Shown here piece after piece: positions 8,461 through 17,080 of a DNA stretch of 33,795 nucleotides (position 1 is the first letter of the stretch; each line of letters starts with the position of its first letter). The translations under genes and the position numbers were made by a program. Origin of the DNA: Pseudomonadota bacterium (lineage in GTDB: Bacteria; Pseudomonadota; Gammaproteobacteria; Burkholderiales; Ferrovaceae); NCBI GenBank assembly GCA_021850135.1, contig JAJZRV010000014.1, positions 1 through 33,795 on the forward strand, written 5' to 3'. The notes under the pieces were generated by a model. It did not search any database. It was not told the DNA's origin and saw only the letters and a program-made list of their open reading frames with translations.

Positions 8461-9341
8461 CCGCACCCCTCGATGGCAGCGCCTCCGTGTTGGTCGAGTC
8501 GCTGTTCGACCCCTCCACCGCAACTCTAAGTCACATCGTGCTGGACACGGCCACGCGCCAATGCGCGCTGGTCGACAGCGTTCTGGATTTCAACCCCCAC
8601 TCCGGCCGCACCCGCACCGAAAGTGCGGATCGCCTGATCGCCCGGGTGCGCGCACTGGGTGCGACGGTGCAATGGATTCTGGAAACGCACGTTCACGCCG
8701 ACCACCTGTCCGCTGCGCCCTATCTGGCCGATCGTCTCGGTGGCCGGATCGCCATCGGCCGGCGCGTCACACAAGTGCAGCAGATTTTTGGAGACATCTT
8801 CAATGCCGAGGCGGGTTTCCGGAGAGACGGCAGCCAGTTCGACCATCTTTTCGATGATGACGAAGCATTCATGATCGGCAGCCTTGAGGCCAGGGCTTGG
8901 CATACGCCTGGCCATACGCCAGCGTGCATGACCTATGTGGTGGGGGACGCCGCGTTTATCGGAGACACGCTGTTTGCGCCCGATTACGGGACGGCACGTT
9001 GCGACTTTCCCGGCGGCGATGCGGTCGCACTCTACCGTTCCATTCGCCGTTTGCTGGCCTTGCCTGCGACAACGCGCCTCTTTCTCTGCCATGATTACCG
9101 GTCCGGTGAACGCGCGGTCGTCACCCAAACCACGGTAGCAGAACAACGCGCCACAAACATTCACATTCGTGACGGCATCGGCGAAGCTGCCTTTGTCGAA
9201 ATGCGCACTGCACGTGACGCGACGCTGGACATGCCTACACTCATCCTGCCCTCGGTTCAGGTCAACATGCGTGCCGGCCACCGACCGCCCGCGGAAGAAA
9301 ACGGAATTTGCTACCTAAAAATTCCACTAGACGTTCTTTGA
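8457..9341 (+). CDS. MBL-fold metallohydrolase, ETHE1/persulfide-dioxygenase-like
   Basis: THVHADHLSAAPYLADRLGG, AWHTPGHTPACMTYVVGDAAFIGDTLF, LFLCHDY metal-binding motifs. Likely GTG start at 8457 overlapping the rhodanese stop (GTGA); the ORF-track start at 8313 is probably too far upstream. Confidence 0.88.
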   Translation: MTAPLDGSASVLVESLFDPSTATLSHIVLDTATRQCALVDSVLDFNPHSGRTRTESADRLIARVRALGATVQWILETHVHADHLSAAPYLADRLGGRIAIGRRVTQVQQIFGDIFNAEAGFRRDGSQFDHLFDDDEAFMIGSLEARAWHTPGHTPACMTYVVGDAAFIGDTLFAPDYGTARCDFPGGDAVALYRSIRRLLALPATTRLFLCHDYRSGERAVVTQTTVAEQRATNIHIRDGIGEAAFVEMRTARDATLDMPTLILPSVQVNMRAGHRPPAEENGICYLKIPLDVL

Positions 9342-10640
9342 GCAGTCCATTTTTTCCGTCCATTCCCACACTGGCGCAAACCCTCCTCCCGGAGTGCGGA
9401 AGTTGGTTGTCTGCCCCTGGTACAGGCGTGCCGCCACCCACTGCACCGCTCCGTCGTACACATAGTTACGTAAATCGAATTTCAGCCTCTGTGCGGGTTG
9501 AGGCTCTGAAATGATGCGTTCACCCGGCATCACGATCCGTTGCGCCACGTAGTCTCCCGCAAGAATTTCCTGCCAAACCCGCTGCGTGAGCTTGTCGCCA
9601 CGATAAGCCGCGCGACTGCCAAAACCTGCGACAGGTTTGAAAAACAGCTGGCGTCTGTCGTGCCACAGCCGTTCGGCCTGCGCGACCGCAACAACCTCGG
9701 TATGCGGAATACTGGACAGCAGGATTTCCCGAGTGGTCTGCGGCACACCCCATGAGCGCAAGCGTGCCTCATCTGTCAAAAGAGCGAGGTTGCGTTTATC
9801 CGCGTAAAGTGCGTGCGCGCGGGGATGCGGGGTAAGCACTGCTGCACGATTCAGCCAGGCCTCGCGCAATGATGTGTGGGAAACGTTTTCAAGCGCAAAA
9901 TCCGTCAGGCGATTGTAGACCAGGTCAATTGCCATTTCGCCGTACCACAAGCGCCCCTTCCGAAATTGCAATTCCGCAGGATCTGCAATCACTGCCTGCA
10001 GACCATGGCGCTGAAAGTACCGTTGAAACAGAAGGAACTCGGGGTAGAGGTATTGCTGCACAGGCTCATCGTCCACGATTGCGATACTTTGCAAGGGGCG
10101 ATCGGCACCCGCAAGGCGCCACTCCTCCAGGAACATGGCATGGATACGCGATTCGAACTGATCGGCCTGCGTCGCGGGTGAAACCAGCGGAGACATTTCA
10201 GGGCAGCATGCCCGCTGCGCCCTGGCAAGCGCTGCGTTGAGCAGTGCCCCGCCTGCATTGGTATTGATCTCGATCAGTCCTACCTGTTCATCTGTCACAT
10301 GGAAATCATAGCCCAGAAACACGCCATGCGACCCCGCCTCTCCCAGTCGCGCCAGTTCGGGAGCCTGGGCCAGCGCATCTTCCTGGTAAGCAGGCAAGGC
10401 AGCGACCGACGTCACCGCCTGCACAACCTGCGCCATGCGGCCAATCCGTTCCTGTGACACAAACACCGCGCGTGGGGCAAACAGATGGGGACAATGCTGC
10501 TGAATCAGCGCGTACAACCCAGGCTGCCCCAGCTCGGACTCCAGAGCGCTGCGCAGGGCCGCCTCGTCCAGACTGACGCAAAAACAGTGGCTGTTGAGAT
10601 TTTGACAGTTGAGGTCAGAACCTGCTTTCGGTTTGTTCAT
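9327..10640 (-). CDS. Uncharacterised protein with ATP-grasp-like signatures, last gene of the ars operon
   Basis: 437 aa: VGLIEINTNAGGALLNAALARAQ, LFFKPVAGFGSRAAYRGDKL, YVAQRIVMPGERI, LKFDLRNYVYDGAVQWVAARLYQGQTTNFRTPGGGFAPV. Start overlaps the ACR3 stop by 26 bp. Confidence 0.75.
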   Translation of the reverse strand: MNKPKAGSDLNCQNLNSHCFCVSLDEAALRSALESELGQPGLYALIQQHCPHLFAPRAVFVSQERIGRMAQVVQAVTSVAALPAYQEDALAQAPELARLGEAGSHGVFLGYDFHVTDEQVGLIEINTNAGGALLNAALARAQRACCPEMSPLVSPATQADQFESRIHAMFLEEWRLAGADRPLQSIAIVDDEPVQQYLYPEFLLFQRYFQRHGLQAVIADPAELQFRKGRLWYGEMAIDLVYNRLTDFALENVSHTSLREAWLNRAAVLTPHPRAHALYADKRNLALLTDEARLRSWGVPQTTREILLSSIPHTEVVAVAQAERLWHDRRQLFFKPVAGFGSRAAYRGDKLTQRVWQEILAGDYVAQRIVMPGERIISEPQPAQRLKFDLRNYVYDGAVQWVAARLYQGQTTNFRTPGGGFAPVWEWTEKMDCSKNV

Positions 10641-11721
10641 ACCAACCCTTGCTCGTATTCACCGCACGCACCACCAGCAGCATCACCGGAACTTCGATCA
10701 GCACACCGACTACCGTAGCCAGGGCTGCACCGGAGTTGAACCCGAACAGGCCGATGGCGGTTGCAACAGCCAACTCAAAAAAATTGGAGGCACCAATCAA
10801 CGCCGAAGGACAGGCAATGTCGTGTTTCTCCCCCAACATGCGGTTCAGACCATAAGCCAAGGCGGAATTGAAGAGTACCTGAATCAGGATGGGGACCGCC
10901 AGCAATGCGATCACCATGGGTTGATGCAGAATGGCGTCCCCCTGAAATGCGAACAACAGCACCAGGGTGGCGAGCAGTGCCGCAATGGACCAGGGCCCGA
11001 CCCGCACCATGGCCTCATCGAATGCCTCTTGTCCGCGTGTCAACAAGGCGCGACGCCAGATCTGTGCAAGCACCACGGGAACGACGATATAGAGCCCAAC
11101 AGACGTCAGGAGCGTGGTCCAAGGCACGGTAATGGCCGAAATTCCCAACAGGAAGGCCACCAGCGGTGCGAAGGCAAACACCATGATGGTGTCGTTGAGT
11201 GCCACCTGCGACAATGTGAACAGCGGATCCCCCTGGGACAACCGGCTCCATACAAATACCATGGCGGTGCAAGGCGCTGCGGCCAGCAAAATCAGCCCGG
11301 CGATATAACTGTCGATCTCACCTGCGGGCAACAGCGGTGCAAACCAGTGGCGAATGAACAACCAGCCCAGAAAGGCCATCGAGAACGGCTTGACCAGCCA
11401 ATTCACGAACAAGGTCACGCCAATACCGCGTACATGTCGTCGTACCTCATGCAATGCAGAGAAATCCACCTTGACCAGCATCGGAATGATCATCACCCAG
11501 ATCAGCAGCCCCACGGGCAAGTTCACCTGGGCAATGGCCATCTTTCCGACCGCCTGAAACAATGCAGTGAAAAACTGCCCCAATGCGACGCCTGCGACGA
11601 TGCAAAGTAATACCCAGAGTGAGAGGTAACGTTCGAACACGCTCATCGGCGCATCCCCGACTTGCTTCATAGAGACTTCACATTGTGCAGACATTGAGGG
11701 TTTCCGCGTCATTGATGGCAC
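10615..11721 (-). CDS. acr3: ACR3-family arsenite efflux transporter
   Basis: Multi-TM protein: LILLAAAPCTAMVFVWSRLSQGDPLFTLSQVALNDTIMVFAFAPLV, ACPSALIGASNFFELAVATAIGLFG (ACR3 signatures). Exact start uncertain; several Met codons precede SVFERYLSLWVLL. Confidence 0.95.
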   Translation of the reverse strand: MPSMTRKPSMSAQCEVSMKQVGDAPMSVFERYLSLWVLLCIVAGVALGQFFTALFQAVGKMAIAQVNLPVGLLIWVMIIPMLVKVDFSALHEVRRHVRGIGVTLFVNWLVKPFSMAFLGWLFIRHWFAPLLPAGEIDSYIAGLILLAAAPCTAMVFVWSRLSQGDPLFTLSQVALNDTIMVFAFAPLVAFLLGISAITVPWTTLLTSVGLYIVVPVVLAQIWRRALLTRGQEAFDEAMVRVGPWSIAALLATLVLLFAFQGDAILHQPMVIALLAVPILIQVLFNSALAYGLNRMLGEKHDIACPSALIGASNFFELAVATAIGLFGFNSGAALATVVGVLIEVPVMLLVVRAVNTSKGWYEQTESRF

Positions 11722-12233
11722 TGCATACCCATTTCGTTCAGTTGGGTTTGCAGTGACAGATGATCAAGTTTGTTGAGCGGCAGGCTCATGAATAGCCGGA
11801 GACGATTGGCGATATGAAACTCTGCCTGGGTAAAAGCCCTGAGTTGCTGCTCCCGCCCCCCGGCGACCGCTGCGGGATCGGCAAAGCTCCAATGCGCCGT
11901 TACAGGCTGTCCCGGCCACGCTGGACAAACCTCGCCAGCGGCCTGGTCACATACCGTAAAAATGAAGTCCATCGGTGGTGCATCGGGTAAAGCGAACTCT
12001 GTCCAGCGCTTGCTGCGCAGGCCGACTACGTCGTAGCCCTGGTGGGTGAGGACCTCCAGCGTCAGCGGATGCACTGTACCGCGTGGGTCGCTGCCGGCGC
12101 TGTAGGCCCTGAAACGCCCCCGTCCCAGATCGTTCATGATGGCTTCCGCCATGATGCTGCGTGCCGAGTTTCCGGTGCAAATAAAAAGAACGTTGTAGAT
12201 TTTATCTTTCATGGCGCTGCGGCTGCCCCTCAT
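11709..12233 (-). CDS. arsC: Arsenate reductase ArsC, LMW protein tyrosine phosphatase fold (CTGNSARS type)
   Basis: YNVLFICTGNSARSIMAEAIMNDLG...FIFTVCDQAAGEVCPAWPGQPVTAHW. Alternative start at 12212 (MKDKIYNV). Confidence 0.93.
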   Translation of the reverse strand: MRGSRSAMKDKIYNVLFICTGNSARSIMAEAIMNDLGRGRFRAYSAGSDPRGTVHPLTLEVLTHQGYDVVGLRSKRWTEFALPDAPPMDFIFTVCDQAAGEVCPAWPGQPVTAHWSFADPAAVAGGREQQLRAFTQAEFHIANRLRLFMSLPLNKLDHLSLQTQLNEMGMQCHQ

Positions 12234-12708
12234 TTTCGGAGTTTCCGATCTCGACTAGCAACGCCTGCAACTGCTCAGGCTTGTCCTGCAATGCTTCAAG
12301 CGGCAGCGCCACGAAGGCCTCGATACGCCTGCGCAGGATGCGATAAGCCGTCTGGAAGGCCGCATCGATTTCTTCATCTGTACCCGTGGCGTGCGCGGGA
12401 TCTTCCACGCCCCAATGGGCGCGAAGCGCCGGGCCAAGATAGGCCGGACAGGTTTCTCCTGCTGCGCTGGCACAGACCGTAATGACGATGTCCGGGGGTT
12501 GGGGCAGGCTATCCCAGGATTTGCTGTGGTACCCCTCAATGGGCACCCCTTCTCGCGCCAGCAATGCCAGGGAACGCGGATGGACCAGTCCTGTGGGGTG
12601 ACTTCCGGCACTTGTGGCCTTCCAGCCCGGGGGAGCCAGGTGATTGAAAACCGCTTCAGCAAGAATTGAGCGGCAGGAGTTGCCTGTACACAGGAATAAG
12701 ATATTCAT
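12202..12708 (-). CDS. arsC: Arsenate reductase ArsC, LMW protein tyrosine phosphatase fold (CTGNSCRS type)
   Basis: MNILFLCTGNSCRSILAEAVFNHL...IVITVCASAAGETCPAYLGPALRAHW. Confidence 0.92.
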   Translation of the reverse strand: MNILFLCTGNSCRSILAEAVFNHLAPPGWKATSAGSHPTGLVHPRSLALLAREGVPIEGYHSKSWDSLPQPPDIVITVCASAAGETCPAYLGPALRAHWGVEDPAHATGTDEEIDAAFQTAYRILRRRIEAFVALPLEALQDKPEQLQALLVEIGNSENEGQPQRHER

Positions 12709-12711
12709 GGA

Positions 12712-13083
12712 TCACGGCTTTTCTTGGTTCGAAATGGATAAGGCTGCGGCGGGCTCACCGCATGCCACGCCAGAACGGATGTCCATACATTGCCCGGGGT
12801 TTCCGGAGCAACACTCCTCAGTGAGATACGCGACGAGATCCAGCATCAGCGGGATGTTGGCTCGGTAGCGCTGATACCGCCCCTCCTGTGTCACCGTGAT
12901 CAGCTGGGTTTGCGTCAGCGCCTTCAGGTGGAAGGAGAGGTTGGCTGGTGGAACTTCGAGCGCTGCACCGATTTCTCCCGCCACCATGCCCGCCGGCCCT
13001 TGCTTGACGAGCAGGCGGAACACATTGAGACGGACCCCCGAGGCCAGGGAGTTGAAGAGCAGTGTCGCGGTAGGATGGTACAT
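12712..13083 (-). CDS. arsR: ArsR-family transcriptional repressor with C-terminal Cys cluster
   Basis: wHTH LASGVRLNVFRLLVKQGPAGMVAGEIGAALEVPPANLSFHLKALTQTQLI; Cys cluster EECCSGNPGQC. First gene of the ars operon. Confidence 0.93.
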   Translation of the reverse strand: MYHPTATLLFNSLASGVRLNVFRLLVKQGPAGMVAGEIGAALEVPPANLSFHLKALTQTQLITVTQEGRYQRYRANIPLMLDLVAYLTEECCSGNPGQCMDIRSGVACGEPAAALSISNQEKP

Positions 13084-13120
13084 GTTTTAATTGTACAACA
13101 AATATTTAAATAATGAAAAC
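13084..13120. promoter_or_regulatory. AT-rich imperfect inverted repeat immediately upstream of arsR; candidate ArsR operator
   Basis: GTTTTAATT (13084-13092) against AATGAAAAC (13112-13120), 8/9 complementary, abutting the arsR start codon; includes palindromes TTGTACAA and ATTTAAAT. Confidence 0.4.
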
Positions 13121-13165
13121 AACAAAAGGAGAGGCCTGGAAGCAATGGTGCTCGAGGCCCCTCCC
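13121..13165 (-). terminator. Rho-independent terminator after the hsp20 pair
   Basis: Minus strand: GGAGGGGCCT...AGGCCTCTCC stem (9/10), inner GAGCA/TGCTT stem, followed by TTTTGTTGTTTTC; just past the hsp20 stop at 13178. Confidence 0.75.
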
Positions 13166-13177
13166 TGGGACTGCGGA

Positions 13178-13558
13178 TCAGTTCATCCGGATTTCGATCT
13201 TTCGCGGTTGGGCATGGGCGGCTTTGGGAATCCTCAGCTTGAGCACGCCCTGATTGAAATCAGCCGTCACCTTTTCACCATCCAGTTCCTTGGACAGGGT
13301 AAAAATCCGCCGGAAACGCGGTAGTGCCACCTCTGCGTGACTCGACACCATTTCCTCAGGAACATCCAGCGTGATGTCTCCTTCGACGGTCAATGTGTTG
13401 GCTTCCACCTGGATCGACACCTTGTCCTTGGGCACTCCGGGAAGATCTGCGTAGAGCGTGATGCCTGAAGCATCCTCGATCACGTCCACCGGAGGCATGA
13501 GGACGCTCTCACCATGCCCGGTTGCTGGAGTTTCAGCCGCTTTTTTCTGTTCTGTCAT
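13178..13558 (-). CDS. Hsp20/alpha-crystallin family small heat shock protein
   Basis: VIEDASGITLYADLPGVPKDKVSIQVEANTLTVEGDI...VTADFNQGVLKLRIPKAA. Confidence 0.95.
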   Translation of the reverse strand: MTEQKKAAETPATGHGESVLMPPVDVIEDASGITLYADLPGVPKDKVSIQVEANTLTVEGDITLDVPEEMVSSHAEVALPRFRRIFTLSKELDGEKVTADFNQGVLKLRIPKAAHAQPRKIEIRMN

Positions 13559-13570
13559 GTCCTGCCCTCC

Positions 13571-14011
13571 TTACTGGATGGTGATGCGCCGCGGCTGTGC
13601 CGCCTCTCGGCGCTGGATGCTGATGTGAAGTACACCGTCGCGGTAACGCGCATCCACCGCGTCCGGATTGATGTCATCCGGGAGCGCGACCACACGGCGA
13701 AAGCGTCCGGAGAAACGTTCGTCAATATGTACGGTGGCCTCGTCATTCTTGGCTGGCATGCTGGCTTGACGCTCGCCGGCTATCGTCAACACGCCCTTTT
13801 CCAACTGGATATCGATGTCGGCCGGATCCAACCCCGGAACAAAGGCATAGACCTCCACCGACTTTGCGGTTTGGCCTACATTCAGCCCTGGAAACCCGCC
13901 TCGGGCCAGACCACGGATACTTGGCGAAAACTCAAAAGCCTGCTGCATATCCCGCTGCAGGCGGTCGAGCTCTGAAAAAATGTCGCGGGGAAACAATGTT
14001 CGGTAAATCAT
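13571..14011 (-). CDS. Hsp20/alpha-crystallin family small heat shock protein
   Basis: MIYRTLFPRDIFSELDRLQRDMQQAFEF...VEVYAFVPGLDPADIDIQLEKGVLTIAGER...RYRDGVLHISIQRRE. Start chosen at 14011 with SD gggagg; the track start at 14068 is likely too early. Confidence 0.95.
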   Translation of the reverse strand: MIYRTLFPRDIFSELDRLQRDMQQAFEFSPSIRGLARGGFPGLNVGQTAKSVEVYAFVPGLDPADIDIQLEKGVLTIAGERQASMPAKNDEATVHIDERFSGRFRRVVALPDDINPDAVDARYRDGVLHISIQRREAAQPRRITIQ

Positions 14012-14068
14012 CAAAACCTCCCTTCGATTCGTTACGGGTGCCGCGACACACGGCACTCCATGCGACAT

Positions 14069-14097
14069 ATTTGAGGGCGACCTCGCTTTGGTTCAAG
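14069..14097 (-). promoter_or_regulatory. Candidate sigma32-type heat-shock promoter for the hsp20 pair
   Basis: Minus strand CTTGAAC...CCCTCAAAT with 14 nt between CTTGAA and CCCTCA, resembling CTTGAA-N11-16-CCCCATnT. Confidence 0.35.
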
Positions 14098-14135
14098 ATC
14101 TTGATATTTCCCACTTCCGACCCCAGGTGCTCCAG

Positions 14136-15077
14136 ATGAAATTCAGGGATTACTACGACACATTGGGCGTCGCTCGCGATGCCTCTTCGGAAGACATCAA
14201 GAGGGCCTTTCGCAAGATGGCGCGCAAGTATCACCCCGATGTTTCCAGGGAACAGGACGCAGAAGCCAGCATGAAGGCCGTCAACGAAGCCTATGCCGTG
14301 CTTTCTGACCCCGAAAAACGGGCCGCTTACGATCAGGTAGGGCGGGACTATCGTTCGGGACAGGATTTCAGGCCCCCCCCTGACTGGGATGCCGGGTTTG
14401 AGTTTTCCGGACGCAACGGTTCTGCTCAGAATGCAGGGGACTTCAGCGACTTTTTTTCGGAACTATTTGGACGCATGGGTGGGGCCTCAGGCGGTTATGG
14501 AGGCCGCGGGCATCGTTTTGAAACGCACAGCGAAGACCATCATGCCAAAGTCATGCTGGACCTGGAAGACGCTTTCACGGGGGCAACGCGTCAGATCACC
14601 CTGCGTTCACCCAGGCAGGATGCCCAGGGGCGGGTTTTCACAGAGACGCGTACGCTCAACGTGAAGATTCCCAAGGGGCTGCGCGCTGGACAAACCATTC
14701 GCCTTGCGGGGCAGGGTTCTCCTGGAGGCTCCGGATTTCCGGCGGGCGACTTATTGCTGGAGGTGCATTTCAAACCGCACGCGCAACTTCGCGCCGAAGG
14801 TGACGATCTGCATATGAAACTGCCGATCACCCCCTGGGAAGCTGCTCTGGGCGCTGACATTCCTGTTGCGTTGCCGCAAGGAACGATCAAGGTCCGCATT
14901 CCCGCAGGGACCCAGAATGGGCGCCAGTTGCGCGTTCGCGGCAAGGGTTTGCCGGGTGACCCGGCCGGTGACCTGCTCCTCGAAATGGCGGTGGTGCTGC
15001 CACCCGCCGACACCCCCCAGGCCCGTGCCCTGTACGAAACCATGGCACGTGAGATACCGTTCAACCCGCGCGGCTGA
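14136..15077 (+). CDS. cbpA: DnaJ-class co-chaperone, CbpA-like
   Basis: MKFRDYYDTLGVARDASSEDIKRAFRKMARKYHPDVS (J domain with HPD), DnaJ C-terminal domains, no zinc-finger cluster. Start set at ATG 14136. Confidence 0.95.
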   Translation: MKFRDYYDTLGVARDASSEDIKRAFRKMARKYHPDVSREQDAEASMKAVNEAYAVLSDPEKRAAYDQVGRDYRSGQDFRPPPDWDAGFEFSGRNGSAQNAGDFSDFFSELFGRMGGASGGYGGRGHRFETHSEDHHAKVMLDLEDAFTGATRQITLRSPRQDAQGRVFTETRTLNVKIPKGLRAGQTIRLAGQGSPGGSGFPAGDLLLEVHFKPHAQLRAEGDDLHMKLPITPWEAALGADIPVALPQGTIKVRIPAGTQNGRQLRVRGKGLPGDPAGDLLLEMAVVLPPADTPQARALYETMAREIPFNPRG

Positions 15078-16964
15078 CTACTCCCCTATCAGCCCATGGG
15101 GGTCAAACCCCACTCGGAGTGCGCCCCAGTGGCGTCCTCGCACGCAAATCGGCATAGACAGGTCATTGAGCACCTCGCCCGTATCCCGCATATAGGTTTG
15201 CAGCAGAAATGGTTGCGTGTTCCTCGCCGCGCGGAGTCCCGTAACATCATTGAAAATACGTTTGTCACGGCTGGACAGGACGTCCACCGCAGGGTCGCCG
15301 GTCGCGGGACGGGAAAATTTGCTGTTATGGGTGGGCCCGTAGCCATTGACGTCAACGCACAGCGCAAATGCGCCTCCCTGGGTTTCTTCCACCAGACGGT
15401 CGGAGAGCGGCTGAATCTGGCGCGCAAACTCGTCGTCATAAACCGTCTTGTATTTTTGTGGTGCCGTGTTGGGAATCGGGCGGTATTGCTGGTCGAACAC
15501 CTGGATGCCCCGGTCCGCCATCGCTTCGATGGCCGTTGCGACCCGGTCCCGGTATTCGCGCACCTTCCCCATGTTAAAGTCGAAGTTGCCCTTCCCAATA
15601 CGGAATCGGGATACCAGCTCCTGCACCTTTTCGGTGGATTGGTTGAGGCGCTCCGAGGAGTCTCTCGAGTCCTTCATACGCAGGCTGATTTCGCTTGCCA
15701 TCGCCTGGATTTGCGCGACATTGTCGTGGGTAAGGTCATTGGCGGTAGACAGCTCATCCATCGCCGCTGCAATCACGGTCAACTGGTCATTGGTGGATTC
15801 GAAGTCGCTCACCATCTCTCTGAAATGATCCGAAGAACGGCGCACCACGGCTTTGGCTTCCGCCGTGGCAACGCTGATCCCTTCGGTTTCATGGATCGTT
15901 TCCTTGACGAGTCCGATCATGCCGTTGATGTTGCCAGAAATCTCTTCGGTCGCTCCCTTGACGCGCTCAGCCAGGCGACGCACTTCATCAGCCACAACCG
16001 CAAAGCCTCTCCCCGACTCGCCAGCCCGCGCCGCCTCGATGGCCGCATTCAGCGCCAACAGGTTGGTCTGATCCGACACATTTTCAATCAATTTGACAAT
16101 ATCCCTTATCCCCTCCGAACTGCGACTCAGCCCCTCCACCGTCGTGACAAAGTGGGACAGCTTGAGGCCGATTCCATCGATCTGCTCCGCTGCACGCGCC
16201 ATTTCCGTCAATGAGGAGCGGGCTTTGTCCAGATTGGTGGATGTCGAGGCAGAAATCTGTTGCGCATTGCTGCTGACATCCTTGATGGCCTGTGTCGCTT
16301 CGTGGCTGGCATTGAATACCGCCTGGGTCAGGGCATCCTGGCGTTCGGTGCTGGTCACGGCATCGCGGATGATCTTGGCCACGCGCGCCGAATCCGATGC
16401 AATATTGACGCCCAACTTGCGCACGCTATCGATAATCTCCCTCAACTTGGAAAGGAAGCCGTTATAGCTTTGCGACAGCAACCGGATTTCATCGTAGGTC
16501 ATGAGCGGCAGATCGCGCGTGAGGTCCCCCTCCCCCTTGCTCATTTCCTGCAGCAATGCTGCAACGGTCCGAATCGGACGGACGATGAGGTAGCGCAGGT
16601 ACCATACCATGAATGCGGTAAACAGGAAGATGGCCACCGTAAGCACGACCACCAGCTGCAGCGTATCCCCCATCACGCCCATGATCTGCGCCGAGGCCCC
16701 CGCCCCAACCGCCGCACCCTCCAGGATGGACTGCACCGTATTACGCGCATCCAGCACCAGCCATAAACAAGCCAACTGGGCAACAAATACAAAGAAGAAA
16801 CTGGATAGCTTGCGCGTCAACGTGTTCCAAAGCGTTTTTTCGGCACCCTCATAGAGCGCATAGAGCATGGGAAAGGATTTCACGAAGGGGACAGACCTCA
16901 TTTCCTTTGAAATGAGGTCTGTCCCCTGGGATCCCATTGGCGATGCATTTTCCACTGTTGTCAT
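15078..16964 (-). CDS. Methyl-accepting chemotaxis protein (TM-HAMP-MCP signalling domain, C-terminal cytoplasmic sensory-like domain)
   Basis: [34 protein letters not shown] hairpin tip, HAMP after TM2 ([28 protein letters not shown]), C-terminal [54 protein letters not shown] at 16964 preceded by agagg SD. Confidence 0.93.
   Translation of the reverse strand: MTTVENASPMGSQGTDLISKEMRSVPFVKSFPMLYALYEGAEKTLWNTLTRKLSSFFFVFVAQLACLWLVLDARNTVQSILEGAAVGAGASAQIMGVMGDTLQLVVVLTVAIFLFTAFMVWYLRYLIVRPIRTVAALLQEMSKGEGDLTRDLPLMTYDEIRLLSQSYNGFLSKLREIIDSVRKLGVNIASDSARVAKIIRDAVTSTERQDALTQAVFNASHEATQAIKDVSSNAQQISASTSTNLDKARSSLTEMARAAEQIDGIGLKLSHFVTTVEGLSRSSEGIRDIVKLIENVSDQTNLLALNAAIEAARAGESGRGFAVVADEVRRLAERVKGATEEISGNINGMIGLVKETIHETEGISVATAEAKAVVRRSSDHFREMVSDFESTNDQLTVIAAAMDELSTANDLTHDNVAQIQAMASEISLRMKDSRDSSERLNQSTEKVQELVSRFRIGKGNFDFNMGKVREYRDRVATAIEAMADRGIQVFDQQYRPIPNTAPQKYKTVYDDEFARQIQPLSDRLVEETQGGAFALCVDVNGYGPTHNSKFSRPATGDPAVDVLSSRDKRIFNDVTGLRAARNTQPFLLQTYMRDTGEVLNDLSMPICVRGRHWGALRVGFDPHGLIGE
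16887..16926. repeat. Perfect palindrome (18-bp arms, 4-nt loop) resembling REP/RAYT-associated palindromes, inside the MCP 5' coding region
   Basis: ggggacagacctcatttc-cttt-gaaatgaggtctgtcccc; arms 16887-16904 and 16909-16926 are exact reverse complements. Confidence 0.85.
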
Positions 16965-17080
16965 TACCGGCCTCTTTTGTTTCAGTCGTGCTCAATGTGT
17001 TATATCGGCAACATGCGGCAAAACCGTAGCGCTGGACTCAGTCCAGACGGGGGCCAGACGCAAGGGCTAAACGGAACGAT

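Noticed and set aside
10609-11610. 333-aa plus-strand ORF opposite acr3
   Set aside because: Shadow frame; acr3 on the minus strand is unambiguous.
15096-16214. 372-aa plus-strand ORF opposite the MCP gene
   Set aside because: Shadow frame of the MCP signalling domain.
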